Shown here piece by piece: positions 1 through 7,733 of a stretch of 64,000 bases of DNA. The first letter of the stretch is position 1, and every line of letters starts with the position of its first letter. The translations under genes and the position numbers were made by a program. The stretch is from CAIVND01 sp035532075 (GTDB lineage Bacteria > Actinomycetota > Acidimicrobiia > Acidimicrobiales > Bog-793), in assembly GCA_035532075.1 (NCBI GenBank), contig DATKRV010000006.1:7722-71721 (forward strand). The letters are read 5' to 3'. The notes under the pieces were generated by a model that was given only the letters and a program-made list of their open reading frames with translations, was not told where the DNA came from and made no database searches.

Positions 1-298
1 AGGGTTCAAGCCGCCAGTCGGAGATCGTTGACGACGGCCCTCCGACACGAACCCCACGTGGCACCTCCCGTGGACGTCTGACTACAGCGGTTCAAGCACA
101 TTAAGCACGACCAAAAGCCTCTTACGTGCCATCAACGATTCTGTATCGCGGGGGGCGAATTGCGATCGATCGACGGCGCTGGCGCTGGTCTAATAATCGC
201 CCCTATTTCCTCGACCAGCCGAAAGTGTCGGGTCACAGCACCAGGTGGTCTTCATCGGAGTCCACCATGACGTCATGACACCGTGAGATCATGAGATC
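1..298. other. Intergenic stretch at left window edge with antitoxin promoter/operator region
   Basis: I find no convincing gene in the first 298 bases on either strand. The last 35 bases before the antitoxin start carry a 10-base palindrome ATGACGTCAT (267-276) and two abutting copies of TGAGATCA (284-299), which are plausible autoregulatory operators. The rest is unassigned and may be part of the mobile element that runs off the left edge. Confidence 0.4.
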
Positions 299-300
299 AT
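267..300 (+). promoter_or_regulatory. Candidate antitoxin operator
   Basis: The palindrome ATGACGTCAT and a tandem pair of TGAGATCA lie directly against the ATG of the antitoxin at 299. Ribbon-helix-helix antitoxins usually bind short palindromes or tandem repeats over their own promoter. The sequence elements are seen; operator function is inferred. Confidence 0.4.
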
Positions 301-508
301 GACGAAGAATCTGACGGTCCGCCTAAAAGACAACGTGGCTGCCGACGCTGAAGCTCTTGCGCGCGTCGAAGGCAAGAGTCTCAATGAGACAGTTCAGCTG
401 GCACTCATTGAAGCTGTCGAGCGTCGCCGCAATGACCCTGAATTCAAAGCCCGACTGACCCGAATTATCGAAGAGGATCAAGAACTGCTCGATCGCCTTG
501 CGAAGTGA
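299..508 (+). CDS. Antitoxin of a Fic/Doc-type toxin-antitoxin module (Arc/ribbon-helix-helix-like)
   Basis: A 69-residue charged protein. The N-terminal segment KNLTVRLKDNVAADAEALA looks like a ribbon-helix-helix DNA-binding antitoxin, and the acidic C-terminus (EEDQELLDRLAK) would be the toxin-binding tail. Its stop codon overlaps the GTG start of a Doc-like gene at 505, the usual antitoxin-first order with translational coupling. It would repress its own promoter and neutralise the toxin, but the downstream toxin is broken here, so the antitoxin appears to be an orphan. It belongs to the accessory DNA ending at tRNA-Cys. The exact antitoxin family is inferred mainly from the partner. Confidence 0.65.
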   Translation: MTKNLTVRLKDNVAADAEALARVEGKSLNETVQLALIEAVERRRNDPEFKARLTRIIEEDQELLDRLAK

Positions 509-774
509 CGATCCGTTATCCGGATCTTCCTGATTACCTTGCTGTGGCTGCAGCGGTTACTGGACTTGACATCAAGATTGTCATGGCGAGTGTGAAGGTA
601 GAGCTTGCAGACTCAGCCCTTCATGCCCCGAGCGCGAGTTTTGACGGCGAGGAGTGCTAACCCGATTTTTGCGACAAGGCCGGTGTGCTCCTCGTTCATC
701 TCGTGCGGAACCACCCATTGCTCGATACACGAGAGTTCGCTCTTAGAGGCTGTCGTGGAAGTTTGCGCTGGTGA
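505..774 (+). pseudogene. Decayed Doc/Fic-family toxin (nonsense mutation and lost catalytic motif)
   Basis: From GTG 505 the frame reads as a Doc (death-on-curing) protein: YPDLPDYLAVAAAVTGL, then an SALHAPSASFDGEE block matching the SAL.RP...FGGE region, then a TAA stop at 658-660 where the family usually has a tyrosine. The same frame continues with PDFCDKAGVLLVHLVRNHPLLD, as in intact Doc proteins (written here as PDFCDKAGVLL followed by VHLVRNHPLLD). Homology ends just after HPLLD (712-726), so the GNKR half of the catalytic HPFxDGNKR motif is missing. The frame stops at 772-774. Doc proteins phosphorylate EF-Tu; this copy cannot be active. The TAA could be a single-base change from TAC or TAT. 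Confidence 0.7.
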
Positions 775-1093
775 CGACGCGTCATTCTCCCCGGTCCAGG
801 ACGAGCGCACTGGAGAATCCGTTGCGGTGGCTGGCTTTCCTCAGTTGGAGGCGCCATCCCCGGTTCATCCAATTGTTGCATCGCGCTGCGGAAACATTCG
901 CGACAGTCTCTTAGGTCACCCGGTTGGCGTCGTTAAACGGTGATGATGACAAGTTGCGACAGAATCCGTTACCCCAACGAAGGACCCGGCCGAGTCCGTG
1001 GATGTGGGTGGCGGTCGGACCACTGGCCCATATCGGACGGTTTCGCCAAAAGGTGGTAATGGTGTAATACAGTATTTCTGCTATACCTCCGGC
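775..1093. other. Gene-free stretch between the two toxin-antitoxin modules
   Basis: About 320 bases follow the truncated Doc pseudogene. Short open frames exist but none resembles a known protein or has a good ribosome-binding site. The abrupt loss of Doc homology at about 727 suggests a deletion or insertion joint. A small palindrome, AATAC-A-GTATT (1066-1076), lies 18 bases before the AbrB-type gene and could be its operator. Confidence 0.35.
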
Positions 1094-1396
1094 ATGGAAA
1101 AATTTAGCGGATTTGTGGCCGTCCGGGCTCGTGGAACGATCGCTCTCCCGCCAGCTCTTCGCCGACGGTTGCACCTCGACGAGCCAGGTGCCCAGATAGA
1201 GCTAACAGAGCGAGATGACGGCGTCATCGAGCTGCGACCCGTGCTCCCTGTCGATGCCGACCAACGATGGTTCTGGACGGATCGCTGGCAGGCGATGGAG
1301 CGCGAGGTAGATGTCGAGATTGCCGCTGGTCTTGGCAAGATGGTTCACTCTGGAGAGGAATTTCTTGTTGCAATCGAAGCAACTGCCGGAAAGTAG
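1094..1396 (+). CDS. AbrB/MazE-type (swapped-hairpin) antitoxin
   Basis: A 100-residue protein whose first 55 residues have the SpoVT-AbrB pattern: a short strand (FSGFVAVRARGTIALPPAL), then RRRLHLDEPGAQIELTERDDGVIELRPV, that is, a G-x-I-x-LP-x-x-LR core followed by a beta-rich stretch. The C-terminal 45 residues (WFWTDRWQAMEREVDVEIAAG) are acidic and helical and would contact the toxin. The start at 1094 gives the normal domain start; the longer frame from 998 adds unrelated residues. The TAG stop overlaps the GTG of the next gene, the coupling typical of toxin-antitoxin pairs. Autoregulation through the AATACAGTATT palindrome upstream is plausible. Confidence 0.7.
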   Translation: MEKFSGFVAVRARGTIALPPALRRRLHLDEPGAQIELTERDDGVIELRPVLPVDADQRWFWTDRWQAMEREVDVEIAAGLGKMVHSGEEFLVAIEATAGK

Positions 1397-1686
1397 TGCC
1401 CACGTATCAGTGGTTACCTTCATTTAGTGGAGACCTCAGGCGACTCTCTCCCGAACAACGCCTCGCGTTCCATGCAGCGATCACAATGTTTGTCGCCGAC
1501 CTCGCGTCCGGGCAGTTCCGGTCAGCACTACGGGTAAAAGGGGTGCGTGGTGCCACTGGCGTGTTCGAGACGACGTGGGCACCAAATGGCTGGGCAACGT
1601 TCGAGTTCGGGACAGAGATCACCAAGGGCGAACCTCATGTGATCTGGCGGCGAATCGGAACGCATGATATTTTCGACCGACCGTGA
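1396..1686 (+). CDS. Putative toxin of the AbrB-linked module (RelE/ParE-like fold suspected)
   Basis: A 96-residue protein starting at a GTG that shares its G with the TAG stop of the antitoxin. Visible features are a helical N-terminus (SPEQRLAFHAAITMFVADLA), a basic strand pair (FRSALRVKGVRGATGVFETTW), then WATFEFG and a C-terminal block GEPHVIWRRIGTHDIF. A small beta sheet with one basic strand after paired helices, ending in a conserved RIG(T/S)H(D/E)IF tail, is reminiscent of RelE/ParE-superfamily mRNA interferases in actinobacteria. The gene order supports a toxin role. I cannot name catalytic residues with confidence. Confidence 0.6.
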   Translation: MPTYQWLPSFSGDLRRLSPEQRLAFHAAITMFVADLASGQFRSALRVKGVRGATGVFETTWAPNGWATFEFGTEITKGEPHVIWRRIGTHDIFDRP

Positions 1687-1695
1687 CGGGGAGGA

Positions 1696-1809
1696 ATGGG
1701 TCGATTTCTAAATGACCGAGTGCCTCTGGCTCTTTCCGATCCTGACGTGGTTGACTTCATACAGCGTTGGTTGACCAACGGACACATCGCCGGTGAACCA
1801 GCCCAATAG
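1696..1809 (+). CDS. Possible 37-residue protein downstream of the toxin
   Basis: An ATG at 1696 follows a good ribosome-binding site (GGGGAGG) and reads MGRFLNDRVPLALSDPDVV to a stop at 1809. It begins 10 bases after the toxin stop, so it could be a third gene of that operon or the remains of a longer one. No family recognised. The strong ribosome-binding site is the only positive evidence. Confidence 0.3.
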   Translation: MGRFLNDRVPLALSDPDVVDFIQRWLTNGHIAGEPAQ

Positions 1810-1850
1810 CGAACCTCGGGCTTGTCTGGTAACCGAATCGGATGAAATCG

Positions 1851-2972
1851 TCACGTGTCGCCAAATGTCGCGTGAACGACATTGTTCGAACGATTCGCGT
1901 GCGCCGCGACGAACTGCTCGCCGAATGAGACCGCGATTGCTTCGTCGAGCTCCGGGAAGAGATGCCCGTAGCGATCAAGGGTGACGTTGATCGATGAGTG
2001 TCCCATTCGGGCCTGGATCGCCTTGGGATGTGCCCCCGACGCGATTGCAAGAGCGACACTTGTGTGGCGCAGATCATGGAACCGACACGAAAGTCCAAGT
2101 GAATCTCGCGCTGGCTTGAAGTGGTGGGTCAAAAAGCTCGACGAGATGAGTGGATGCCCAGCCTGGTTCGCGAACACGAGGCCGTCTGATCCTGGGCCAG
2201 CGAAGTGTGAGAGATGGTCGGTGAGAACCGTCGCGGTGAATTCCGAGATCGTCACCGATCGGACTGAGCCAGAGGTCTTTGGTTCCTTTCGCAGCCACTC
2301 ACCGGCACCCATGCGGATGAGTTGTTCGGTAACGCGAACCTTTTGGCGTTGGGCATCGACGTTCGCACGTCGCAGTCCAATCAGCTCTCCCCAGCGCATG
2401 CCGGTATCGATCGCGAGATAGATCAGTGCGCGATATCGCTCACTGTGCGCCTCGGCAAGGTTGATCGCCTCATTCCAGGAGAGAAAGACCATCTCGCTTC
2501 GTGGAACGCGTGGCGGCGTGACGCGATCACACGGATTCGCGAGAAGCTTTTCCTTTTCGATCGCGACCTGGAGCATGCGGCGAAGCGTCCGGTAGTGGCG
2601 GTGCACTGAGCTTGGTGCAGTTCCCGACTCGACCTCATCCATCAACCAGTTTTCGATCTCGTCGCTCGGCAGCCTTCCGATCGTGTACGCACCAAAGCGG
2701 GGGAGTATGTATGTGTCAAGGTCGCGGCGATAGGTCTGCTGTGTTGTTGGTGAGAGACGGCGTGCCAGCGACATGAAATCTTCGGCCCACTCCGCGAGTG
2801 TGATCTTCTCGCCGCTCGGGTCGAGCCAGCGCGCGTTGTCGATAGCGACGCGCGTCTCGCGCAAGAACCGTTCCGCGTCGCCCTTGCGGGTGAAGGTCTC
2901 GGAACGTCTTCGTCCGAATGGATCGTCATAACGCACGCGGTAGTTGCCGGAACGCTTTTCAACATTGGCCAT
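1851..2972 (-). CDS. Tyrosine-recombinase integrase
   Basis: A phage/island-type integrase that would catalyse site-specific integration and excision. The N-terminus carries an arm-binding-like segment (NYRVRYDDPFGRRRSETFTR), then a core-binding SAM-like domain (about residues 45-135), then the catalytic domain with Arg in DTGMRWGELIGL, HDLRHTSVALA (HxxR), a downstream GHSSINVTLDRYGH with the third His and the nucleophilic Tyr. I place the start at 2972 because a GAGGAG site lies six bases upstream of that ATG; an in-frame ATG at 3017 has no such site. It sits 150 bases from the 3' end of tRNA-Cys, the classical integrase/attachment arrangement, so the element extends leftward past the window edge. 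Confidence 0.9.
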   Translation of the reverse strand: MANVEKRSGNYRVRYDDPFGRRRSETFTRKGDAERFLRETRVAIDNARWLDPSGEKITLAEWAEDFMSLARRLSPTTQQTYRRDLDTYILPRFGAYTIGRLPSDEIENWLMDEVESGTAPSSVHRHYRTLRRMLQVAIEKEKLLANPCDRVTPPRVPRSEMVFLSWNEAINLAEAHSERYRALIYLAIDTGMRWGELIGLRRANVDAQRQKVRVTEQLIRMGAGEWLRKEPKTSGSVRSVTISEFTATVLTDHLSHFAGPGSDGLVFANQAGHPLISSSFLTHHFKPARDSLGLSCRFHDLRHTSVALAIASGAHPKAIQARMGHSSINVTLDRYGHLFPELDEAIAVSFGEQFVAAHANRSNNVVHATFGDT

Positions 2973-2992
2973 CTCAATCTCCTCTGGATCGG

Positions 2993-3025
2993 CCATGGGG
3001 CTGATTTGGGGCACCATGGGGCTGA
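2993..3025. repeat. 12-bp direct repeat at the integrase 5' end
   Basis: CCATGGGGCTGA occurs at 2993-3004 and again at 3014-3025, 21 bases apart (two helical turns). It lies between the integrase start and tRNA-Cys, where integrase arm sites or excisionase sites are expected. The function is inferred from position only. Confidence 0.45.
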
Positions 3026-3121
3026 AAACAGGGGGTTTTGAGAGGTTCTGGAGGTCACTGCCGGTCTGTCAAGGACAAACCAGATATGGCCCCTGACCTG
3101 CCACTATACAGCGAATAATGC

Positions 3122-3196
3122 TGGAGGCGGCGCCCAGAATCGAACTGGGGTAGAGGGCTTTGCAGGCCCTTGCCTAAGCCACTCGGCCACGCCGCC
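3122..3196 (-). tRNA. tRNA-Cys (anticodon GCA)
   Basis: Read on the minus strand, GGCGGCG pairs with CGCCGCC to give the acceptor stem. The anticodon stem AGGGC/GCCCT holds the loop CTGCAAA with anticodon GCA, and the T arm contains GTTCGATTC. The 3' TCCA includes an encoded CCA. The 3' end points toward the integrase gene, so the T-arm/acceptor region is the likely attB core of the adjacent element. Confidence 0.95.
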
Positions 3197-3319
3197 GCTC
3201 TCTCCCACCCTAATGGATCCGGAGGGAATCCGAATTGTGTCGGGCTGAGGTGCCGGCTGAAGGGAGAACCGACTAGCTTCGACAATAGTTAAGTCGAGTA
3301 ATGGCGCTGGAAGGGTGCA

Positions 3320-3628
3320 ATGGGATTTTCACTGATCCGAGGCGGCCACCATCTCCTGATCGGGCCGCTCGCGATTGTGTTGCTCATTGGAGGATTGATC
3401 TTCTTGGTGACGTCGCGCTCGAGAATGCGAAGGTCTTCGGACGGTTCGACTGGTCCTTTAAGTTCGGTTGCACGGCATGACGTGATGCCGAATTCTTCGG
3501 CAGAACGCATCCTTTCGGAGCGCTTTGCCCGCGGCGAGATTGATCTCGATGAATATCGCGAGCATCTCGTAGCCCTGCGTGGGATGCCGCCCAAGGAGAA
3601 CGGAGAAGGTCAGGCTCCGACGGCGTGA
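3320..3628 (+). CDS. Small membrane protein with C-terminal SHOCT domain
   Basis: A 102-residue protein with one hydrophobic segment near the N-terminus (residues about 12-32, LLIGPLAIVLLIGGLIFLV) and a C-terminal SHOCT motif (SSAERILSERFARGEIDLDEYREHLVAL). SHOCT domains are short helical modules often found at the ends of membrane or secreted proteins in actinobacteria; their role is unclear. GGAAGGG lies just before the ATG. The last 19 bases overlap the convergent fabI/inhA gene. Confidence 0.7.
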   Translation: MGFSLIRGGHHLLIGPLAIVLLIGGLIFLVTSRSRMRRSSDGSTGPLSSVARHDVMPNSSAERILSERFARGEIDLDEYREHLVALRGMPPKENGEGQAPTA

Positions 3629-4386
3629 AATCCGCCGTCAACGTGGATCATCTCGCCGGTTGTTTTTGGAAACCAGTCGGAAAACAGTGCCACGCATGCT
3701 CGCGCAACAGATTCACCATCGGCGTCGACATCCCATCCGAGAGGGGCGCGCGTCTTCCAGGCTGATTCAAAATTTGCAAATCCCGGTATCGACTTTGCGG
3801 CGATGGTCCGAACTGGGCCCGCAGCGACCAAGTTGACCCGGATGTTCAGTGGACCGAGGTCGCGCGCGAGATAGCGCGTCAGCGATTCGAGTCCTGCCTT
3901 TGCAACTCCCATCCAGTCGTATCCCGGCCAGGCTTGAGTCGCGTCGAAATCGAGGCCGACGATCGAACCTCCGCCAGCGCCGCTGAGTAATGGCGCAAAG
4001 GCTTCGGCGAGTGACTTCAGCGAATAGGTCGAGATTTCGAGCATCGTCGAAACGTCGGCCCAAGTCGCTTGCATCATGCCATTGCCAAGGCAAATGTCCG
4101 GGGCGAAGCCAATCGCGTGCAACAGGCCATCGAGACCGCCAAGGCGATCTTTCACAACAATCGCAGCTTGGGGTGCATGATCTGGATTCTGTACGTCAAG
4201 CTCTAAGACCTCCGGAGGACTCGGGAGCTTGCGAGCGATTCGTTTGGTCAGAGAGAGTCCTCGACCGAACCCCGTCAGGATAACTGTCGCGCCTTCGACC
4301 TGCGCGAGACGGGCGACACCGAATGCAAGCGAGTCATCGGTGAGCACACCGGTGATTAATAGTCTTTTTCCCTCGAGGATGCCCAC
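3610..4386 (-). CDS. fabI: Enoyl-[acyl-carrier-protein] reductase (NADH), InhA/FabI type
   Basis: An SDR-type enoyl-ACP reductase that performs the last step of each fatty-acid elongation cycle. At 258 residues it has family length. It starts with GILEGKRLLITGVLTDDSLA, the FabI nucleotide-binding pattern. The catalytic region is GLDFDATQAWPGYDWMGVAK, with Tyr156 and Lys163 in the FabI spacing Y-x6-K and a Phe at the InhA Phe149 position. GTG start with AAAGGA six bases upstream. It stands alone, about 22 kb from the fabD-fabF operon for which it would complete the cycle. The wording is closest to actinobacterial InhA, the isoniazid/triclosan target in mycobacteria. Confidence 0.92.
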   Translation of the reverse strand: MGILEGKRLLITGVLTDDSLAFGVARLAQVEGATVILTGFGRGLSLTKRIARKLPSPPEVLELDVQNPDHAPQAAIVVKDRLGGLDGLLHAIGFAPDICLGNGMMQATWADVSTMLEISTYSLKSLAEAFAPLLSGAGGGSIVGLDFDATQAWPGYDWMGVAKAGLESLTRYLARDLGPLNIRVNLVAAGPVRTIAAKSIPGFANFESAWKTRAPLGWDVDADGESVARACVALFSDWFPKTTGEMIHVDGGFHAVGA

Positions 4387-4555
4387 GGGAGATCCTTTCT
4401 TCGCGACGCTTGCTCGACTCGATCACAATTCGAGATCCACAGAGCGAGGTTAGTGGGCGTGTCGCCGGTCCGAGGTGGTGGTCGATAAATACCGCATCGC
4501 GGGCGATCGTCGTCCCCACCACCTCCTGAATTTTCTTCAAGGCCGCCGGGTTCCT

Positions 4556-4567
4556 TAGGATGTCCTC
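4556..4567 (+). promoter_or_regulatory. Leaderless -10 element for the 4568 membrane gene
   Basis: TAGGAT (4556-4561) followed by six bases and the ATG at 4568. The same spacing recurs before many genes in this window. Confidence 0.5.
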
Positions 4568-6253
4568 ATGCCCATCCGAGATTCCCGTGGAATAGAGCTG
4601 ACTGGGCCCCGGGAAAATCTGCGTTCAAGCACTCGACTCTCGCTCGCAATCTCGATAGTTGAGCGATTTTTCGGTCTCATCGCTGCGCTTTATTTCATTA
4701 CCTGGCTGTTGAGCGTGATGTCTGCGCATATCTTCGCGGGTAACTCTGACGGCGCCACGGTTGTTCTCGAGGGCCAGTCGATTAGCTCCGGAAACTTCTG
4801 GTTGCACGGATGGGGGCTCTCGAACGATTCGTTCTGGAGTATCGATGCGATGTTCTACGCGCTTTTCGTACACATTGAAGGCGTGACGAAGGCAGCACTC
4901 CATGTCGTACCGGCGCTCATCGCTGGATTCGTCATTCTTCTCGGACTGTGGATGGTGCGTGACGAGGATCATTCGTGGCGATGCGTATTTGCCGGCGGCT
5001 TTCTCGTCTTGATCCTCGCACTGCCGAACCCGGATCTGAGTTTCTTTCTCCTCCAGGGACCCTGGCACATCGGCACTGCGCTGTTGTGCCTGATCGCATT
5101 CGCGGGACTTTCCAGCGACCGTTGGGGTGTCGGATCGGTCGTTGCCGTGCTCGCGCTTGCGGCCGCGTTTCTCGGTGATCTCGCGACGGTTGCATTCGGA
5201 ATGGCCCCGGTGATCTTCGCGGGACTTTCCGAGATGGCGCGTATGCGTTCGCTGCGACGCGGACTCCCGAGTGTTGCTGCGGGGCTGGCATCGATCGGTC
5301 TCGCCGAGGTTGGTCGCCTGGTCCTTCGCCACTTCGGGGCCTTTACGCTCTCGAACGGCATCACCCGCGCCACCTCGAACCGCTATCTGACCAATGTCGG
5401 TCATTCGATGACATGGATGACCGGGTTGTTTGGCGTGAAGAGACTCGCAATAGGCCCCGTATCTGTTTTGAGCGGCGATGCAGTCAACAACGGATCCGCG
5501 TTCTCGCGAATCGTCCATCTCCCCCTATTGCTTGTTGTCACTGGCGGAGTTGCGTTCGCCCTCCTCACATTTGTACGCGGTTTGATCTTCGGTGATCGTC
5601 TGGGTAGTCGATCATCCCGATCGCTTCGCATTGATGCGCTTTTGCTCTCGGGTATCGCTGGATCGGTCGCAACATATGTGTATCTATGCCCGAACAACAA
5701 CGCGAACTACGCGCGTTATCTCATAGCCGCTGTGATATTTGGTGCCATCTTGTCGGCACGGACAGTGGCGCGTGCATTGCAGCCGATGAGACGTGCCAAA
5801 TCGATACTGCCGCTCGCATTAGCCTCGATTCTCCTAGTCGCCGCAGTTGCGTTCGCGACGACCGGTAATCTTTCGAGCTCCGCCGCGACACAGCCAACCG
5901 AAAGTCTCATACTCTTTCTCGAAGCGCATCATCTCTCGATCGGTGTCGGTGACTACTGGAGCTCTTCGGTCGTGACTGTATCGAGCGGAGAGCGCGTCGT
6001 CATCCGACCCGTCATCACCAACAGAAAAAGGATCGTCGTCCGATACGGACGACAGTCTGACGCAAGTTGGTATGGTGGGACCAGGTTTCAGTTTCTCGTC
6101 TACAACGTCAAGCATCCATGGAGACGCATCAACGCGACGACGGCTATTACGACCTTTGGCAGACCCAAGGCGGCCTATGGTGTGGGCAGCTTCCGGATCA
6201 TCGTCTGGCCCCACCCGCTGTCGATCGGTCCGGTTGGGTTTACTCTCGGCTAG
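4568..6253 (+). CDS. Polytopic membrane protein of unknown function (GT-C-like layout)
   Basis: A 561-residue protein with roughly ten hydrophobic segments: about residues 27-52, 110-132, 140-160, 165-183, 188-215, 318-345, 355-375, 385-402 and 412-432, among others. A large first extracytoplasmic loop contains LSNDSFWSIDAMFYALFVH, and a hydrophilic C-terminal tail of about 120 residues is beta-rich. The layout (long first loop, many helices, soluble C-terminus) resembles GT-C glycosyltransferases that use polyprenyl-linked sugars, but I see no diagnostic catalytic motif, so no function is assigned. An apparent leaderless promoter precedes the ATG. The 3' end overlaps the convergent BTAD regulator by 14 bases. 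Confidence 0.65.
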   Translation: MPIRDSRGIELTGPRENLRSSTRLSLAISIVERFFGLIAALYFITWLLSVMSAHIFAGNSDGATVVLEGQSISSGNFWLHGWGLSNDSFWSIDAMFYALFVHIEGVTKAALHVVPALIAGFVILLGLWMVRDEDHSWRCVFAGGFLVLILALPNPDLSFFLLQGPWHIGTALLCLIAFAGLSSDRWGVGSVVAVLALAAAFLGDLATVAFGMAPVIFAGLSEMARMRSLRRGLPSVAAGLASIGLAEVGRLVLRHFGAFTLSNGITRATSNRYLTNVGHSMTWMTGLFGVKRLAIGPVSVLSGDAVNNGSAFSRIVHLPLLLVVTGGVAFALLTFVRGLIFGDRLGSRSSRSLRIDALLLSGIAGSVATYVYLCPNNNANYARYLIAAVIFGAILSARTVARALQPMRRAKSILPLALASILLVAAVAFATTGNLSSSAATQPTESLILFLEAHHLSIGVGDYWSSSVVTVSSGERVVIRPVITNRKRIVVRYGRQSDASWYGGTRFQFLVYNVKHPWRRINATTAITTFGRPKAAYGVGSFRIIVWPHPLSIGPVGFTLG

Positions 6254-7499
6254 ATGGTGCGGTCAGTTCGCCATAGAGCTGAGCGGTCTTTGGATGAACG
6301 CCATGAAGTGGGTTACCGTCGATCTCGAGGATGAGGGCAAGCTGTCGAAGCGTCGATTCGACGCCGGCGCGATTGCCAAGCGCATCTGCCGCGCGCATCA
6401 GGAGGCGATGCAGTCGTTCGTCAAAGGGACACGCGCGCAACGCCTGCCGCGCGGCCCATGCGCACAGTTCGGGATCGTTGTCAATCAGCGCGAGATCGCC
6501 GAGTCGGAGCGCTAACGCGGCTATCTCGCGTTCGATCTCCGCGAGGAATCCTTCGAAGACCACCCACTGTCCCTGGGCGAGATCGTCAAATGGACGACCG
6601 CGCACGAGCGCCAGCGCGTCGCGCCAGTGCTCTTGGTCGTCAGACTGCGCAAGTTGCTGGAAGTCTCTCCAGTCACAGCCGAAGTCGACGAGGAGATGGC
6701 GCTCACCACTCCTTCGAAGTCGCGGACGACCGTCGTGGGCAAAACCGACGATTCGTCTTGCCTCGGAGAGTCGGTTGGCGATTGTCTGCAGGGGCACTCG
6801 ACGGTCAGGCCACAGTGCAGTCGTCCAGATCCTGCTTGTCGCACCCTCTGGATGCAACGCGAGAAAGACGACGAGTTCAGTGAGTTTTGGATGCCGCTCG
6901 AGCGGATAGTCGGTGCCCGACAGCATCACCGGACCGAGCACCTTGATGCCAACGTGAGAACTCCTCGGACTCTGGTCAAAGAGGGTCTCTGATTGGACCG
7001 GTACAGGTTGCGCCTCCGGATCGTTAGCACGAAATTCGGAGCGTACGAAGAACTCGCGTCCACCGGCCTCGTCGAACGCGACCAACGCCTCGGCCCCGAT
7101 GTGTGAGTTGAGCGAGAGCACGCGCACCGTTACCGATTCGGGAACGAGCAGACGCAGCCTGGCGATTGCATCCTCGTCTTGGTCCATCGCCAGAACGAGC
7201 AGTGATGTCGTTGCGTCGCGTAGCTGTGCGAGGCCGCCGTCGGCTCCGCTGATCTGTCCGATGAGCATCCGGGCACTCTCGAATGAGGGGTGGTCGAGCA
7301 CTCCGGGAAGCGAGAAGATCTCGGCGTGCTCACGACATGAATCGGCAATTTCGACGAGAAATGCCGCCTTCGCCCCGTCTGGTCCGATGCAACCGATCCG
7401 GGTAAAGGGGCGAAGGTCGACGATGCCCGACGGCTCTCTCACTGGGATCTTGGAAACAGGTGCGCTCTTGTCCGGGTCCGGTATCGTTGGAGTTCGCAT
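6240..7499 (-). CDS. BTAD-domain (SARP/AfsR-like) transcriptional regulator
   Basis: About 419 residues. The middle (about 185-285) looks like a winged-helix DNA-binding domain: IKVLGPVMLSGTDYPLERHP, then KLTELVVFLALHPEGATS and RLSEARRIVGFA. The C-terminal 140 residues fit the bacterial transcriptional activator domain of tetratricopeptide-like helices (DWRDFQQLAQ, ALRACPFDERLHRLLMRAAD, ESTLRQLALILE). The N-terminal part has no recognised domain and may be a sensor. I prefer the ATG at 7499 with GGGAG upstream; an in-frame TTG at 7553 is possible. There is no membrane or LysM section as in larger actinobacterial BTAD proteins. Target genes are unknown; the convergent neighbour is the 561-residue membrane protein. 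Confidence 0.75.
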   Translation of the reverse strand: MRTPTIPDPDKSAPVSKIPVREPSGIVDLRPFTRIGCIGPDGAKAAFLVEIADSCREHAEIFSLPGVLDHPSFESARMLIGQISGADGGLAQLRDATTSLLVLAMDQDEDAIARLRLLVPESVTVRVLSLNSHIGAEALVAFDEAGGREFFVRSEFRANDPEAQPVPVQSETLFDQSPRSSHVGIKVLGPVMLSGTDYPLERHPKLTELVVFLALHPEGATSRIWTTALWPDRRVPLQTIANRLSEARRIVGFAHDGRPRLRRSGERHLLVDFGCDWRDFQQLAQSDDQEHWRDALALVRGRPFDDLAQGQWVVFEGFLAEIEREIAALALRLGDLALIDNDPELCAWAARQALRACPFDERLHRLLMRAADALGNRAGVESTLRQLALILEIDGNPLHGVHPKTAQLYGELTAPSSRE

Positions 7500-7697
7500 T
7501 CGACAGTGCTCCCGTCGTCGTTCGCCGCCCGTACCGACATCGCTGTCGGGCAACGCTTGGAGCGATCCTTCCGGATCTGCATACCGCTAGTTCTACCGTT
7601 TTGACCGGCGATGCGCAATCATTTTGGCCGTATGCAGGTGCGCTCTCGCGGGAGGGAGGGCGTGAGTCGCACCGAGAGATCCGCCATCGTTGGCTGC

Positions 7698-7703
7698 TAC
7701 AAT
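7698..7703 (+). promoter_or_regulatory. Extended -10 promoter for the rimP-nusA-infB operon
   Basis: TACAAT preceded by TGC gives an extended -10 element (TGnTANNNT). No clear -35 is visible at 17 bases. It lies 127 bases upstream of rimP, leaving room for the hairpin at 7734-7757. Confidence 0.5.
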
Positions 7704-7733
7704 GGTTCCGAACTTGTGCGGGATGTCGTTGGG

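Noticed and set aside
780..930. ORF after the Doc pseudogene resembling a transposase tail
   Set aside because: A basic stretch only; no DDE or HTH motif and no terminal inverted repeats were found.
1884..1892. LexA-like GTTCGAAC sequence
   Set aside because: It lies inside the integrase coding region near its 3' end, with no promoter, and covers only part of the box.
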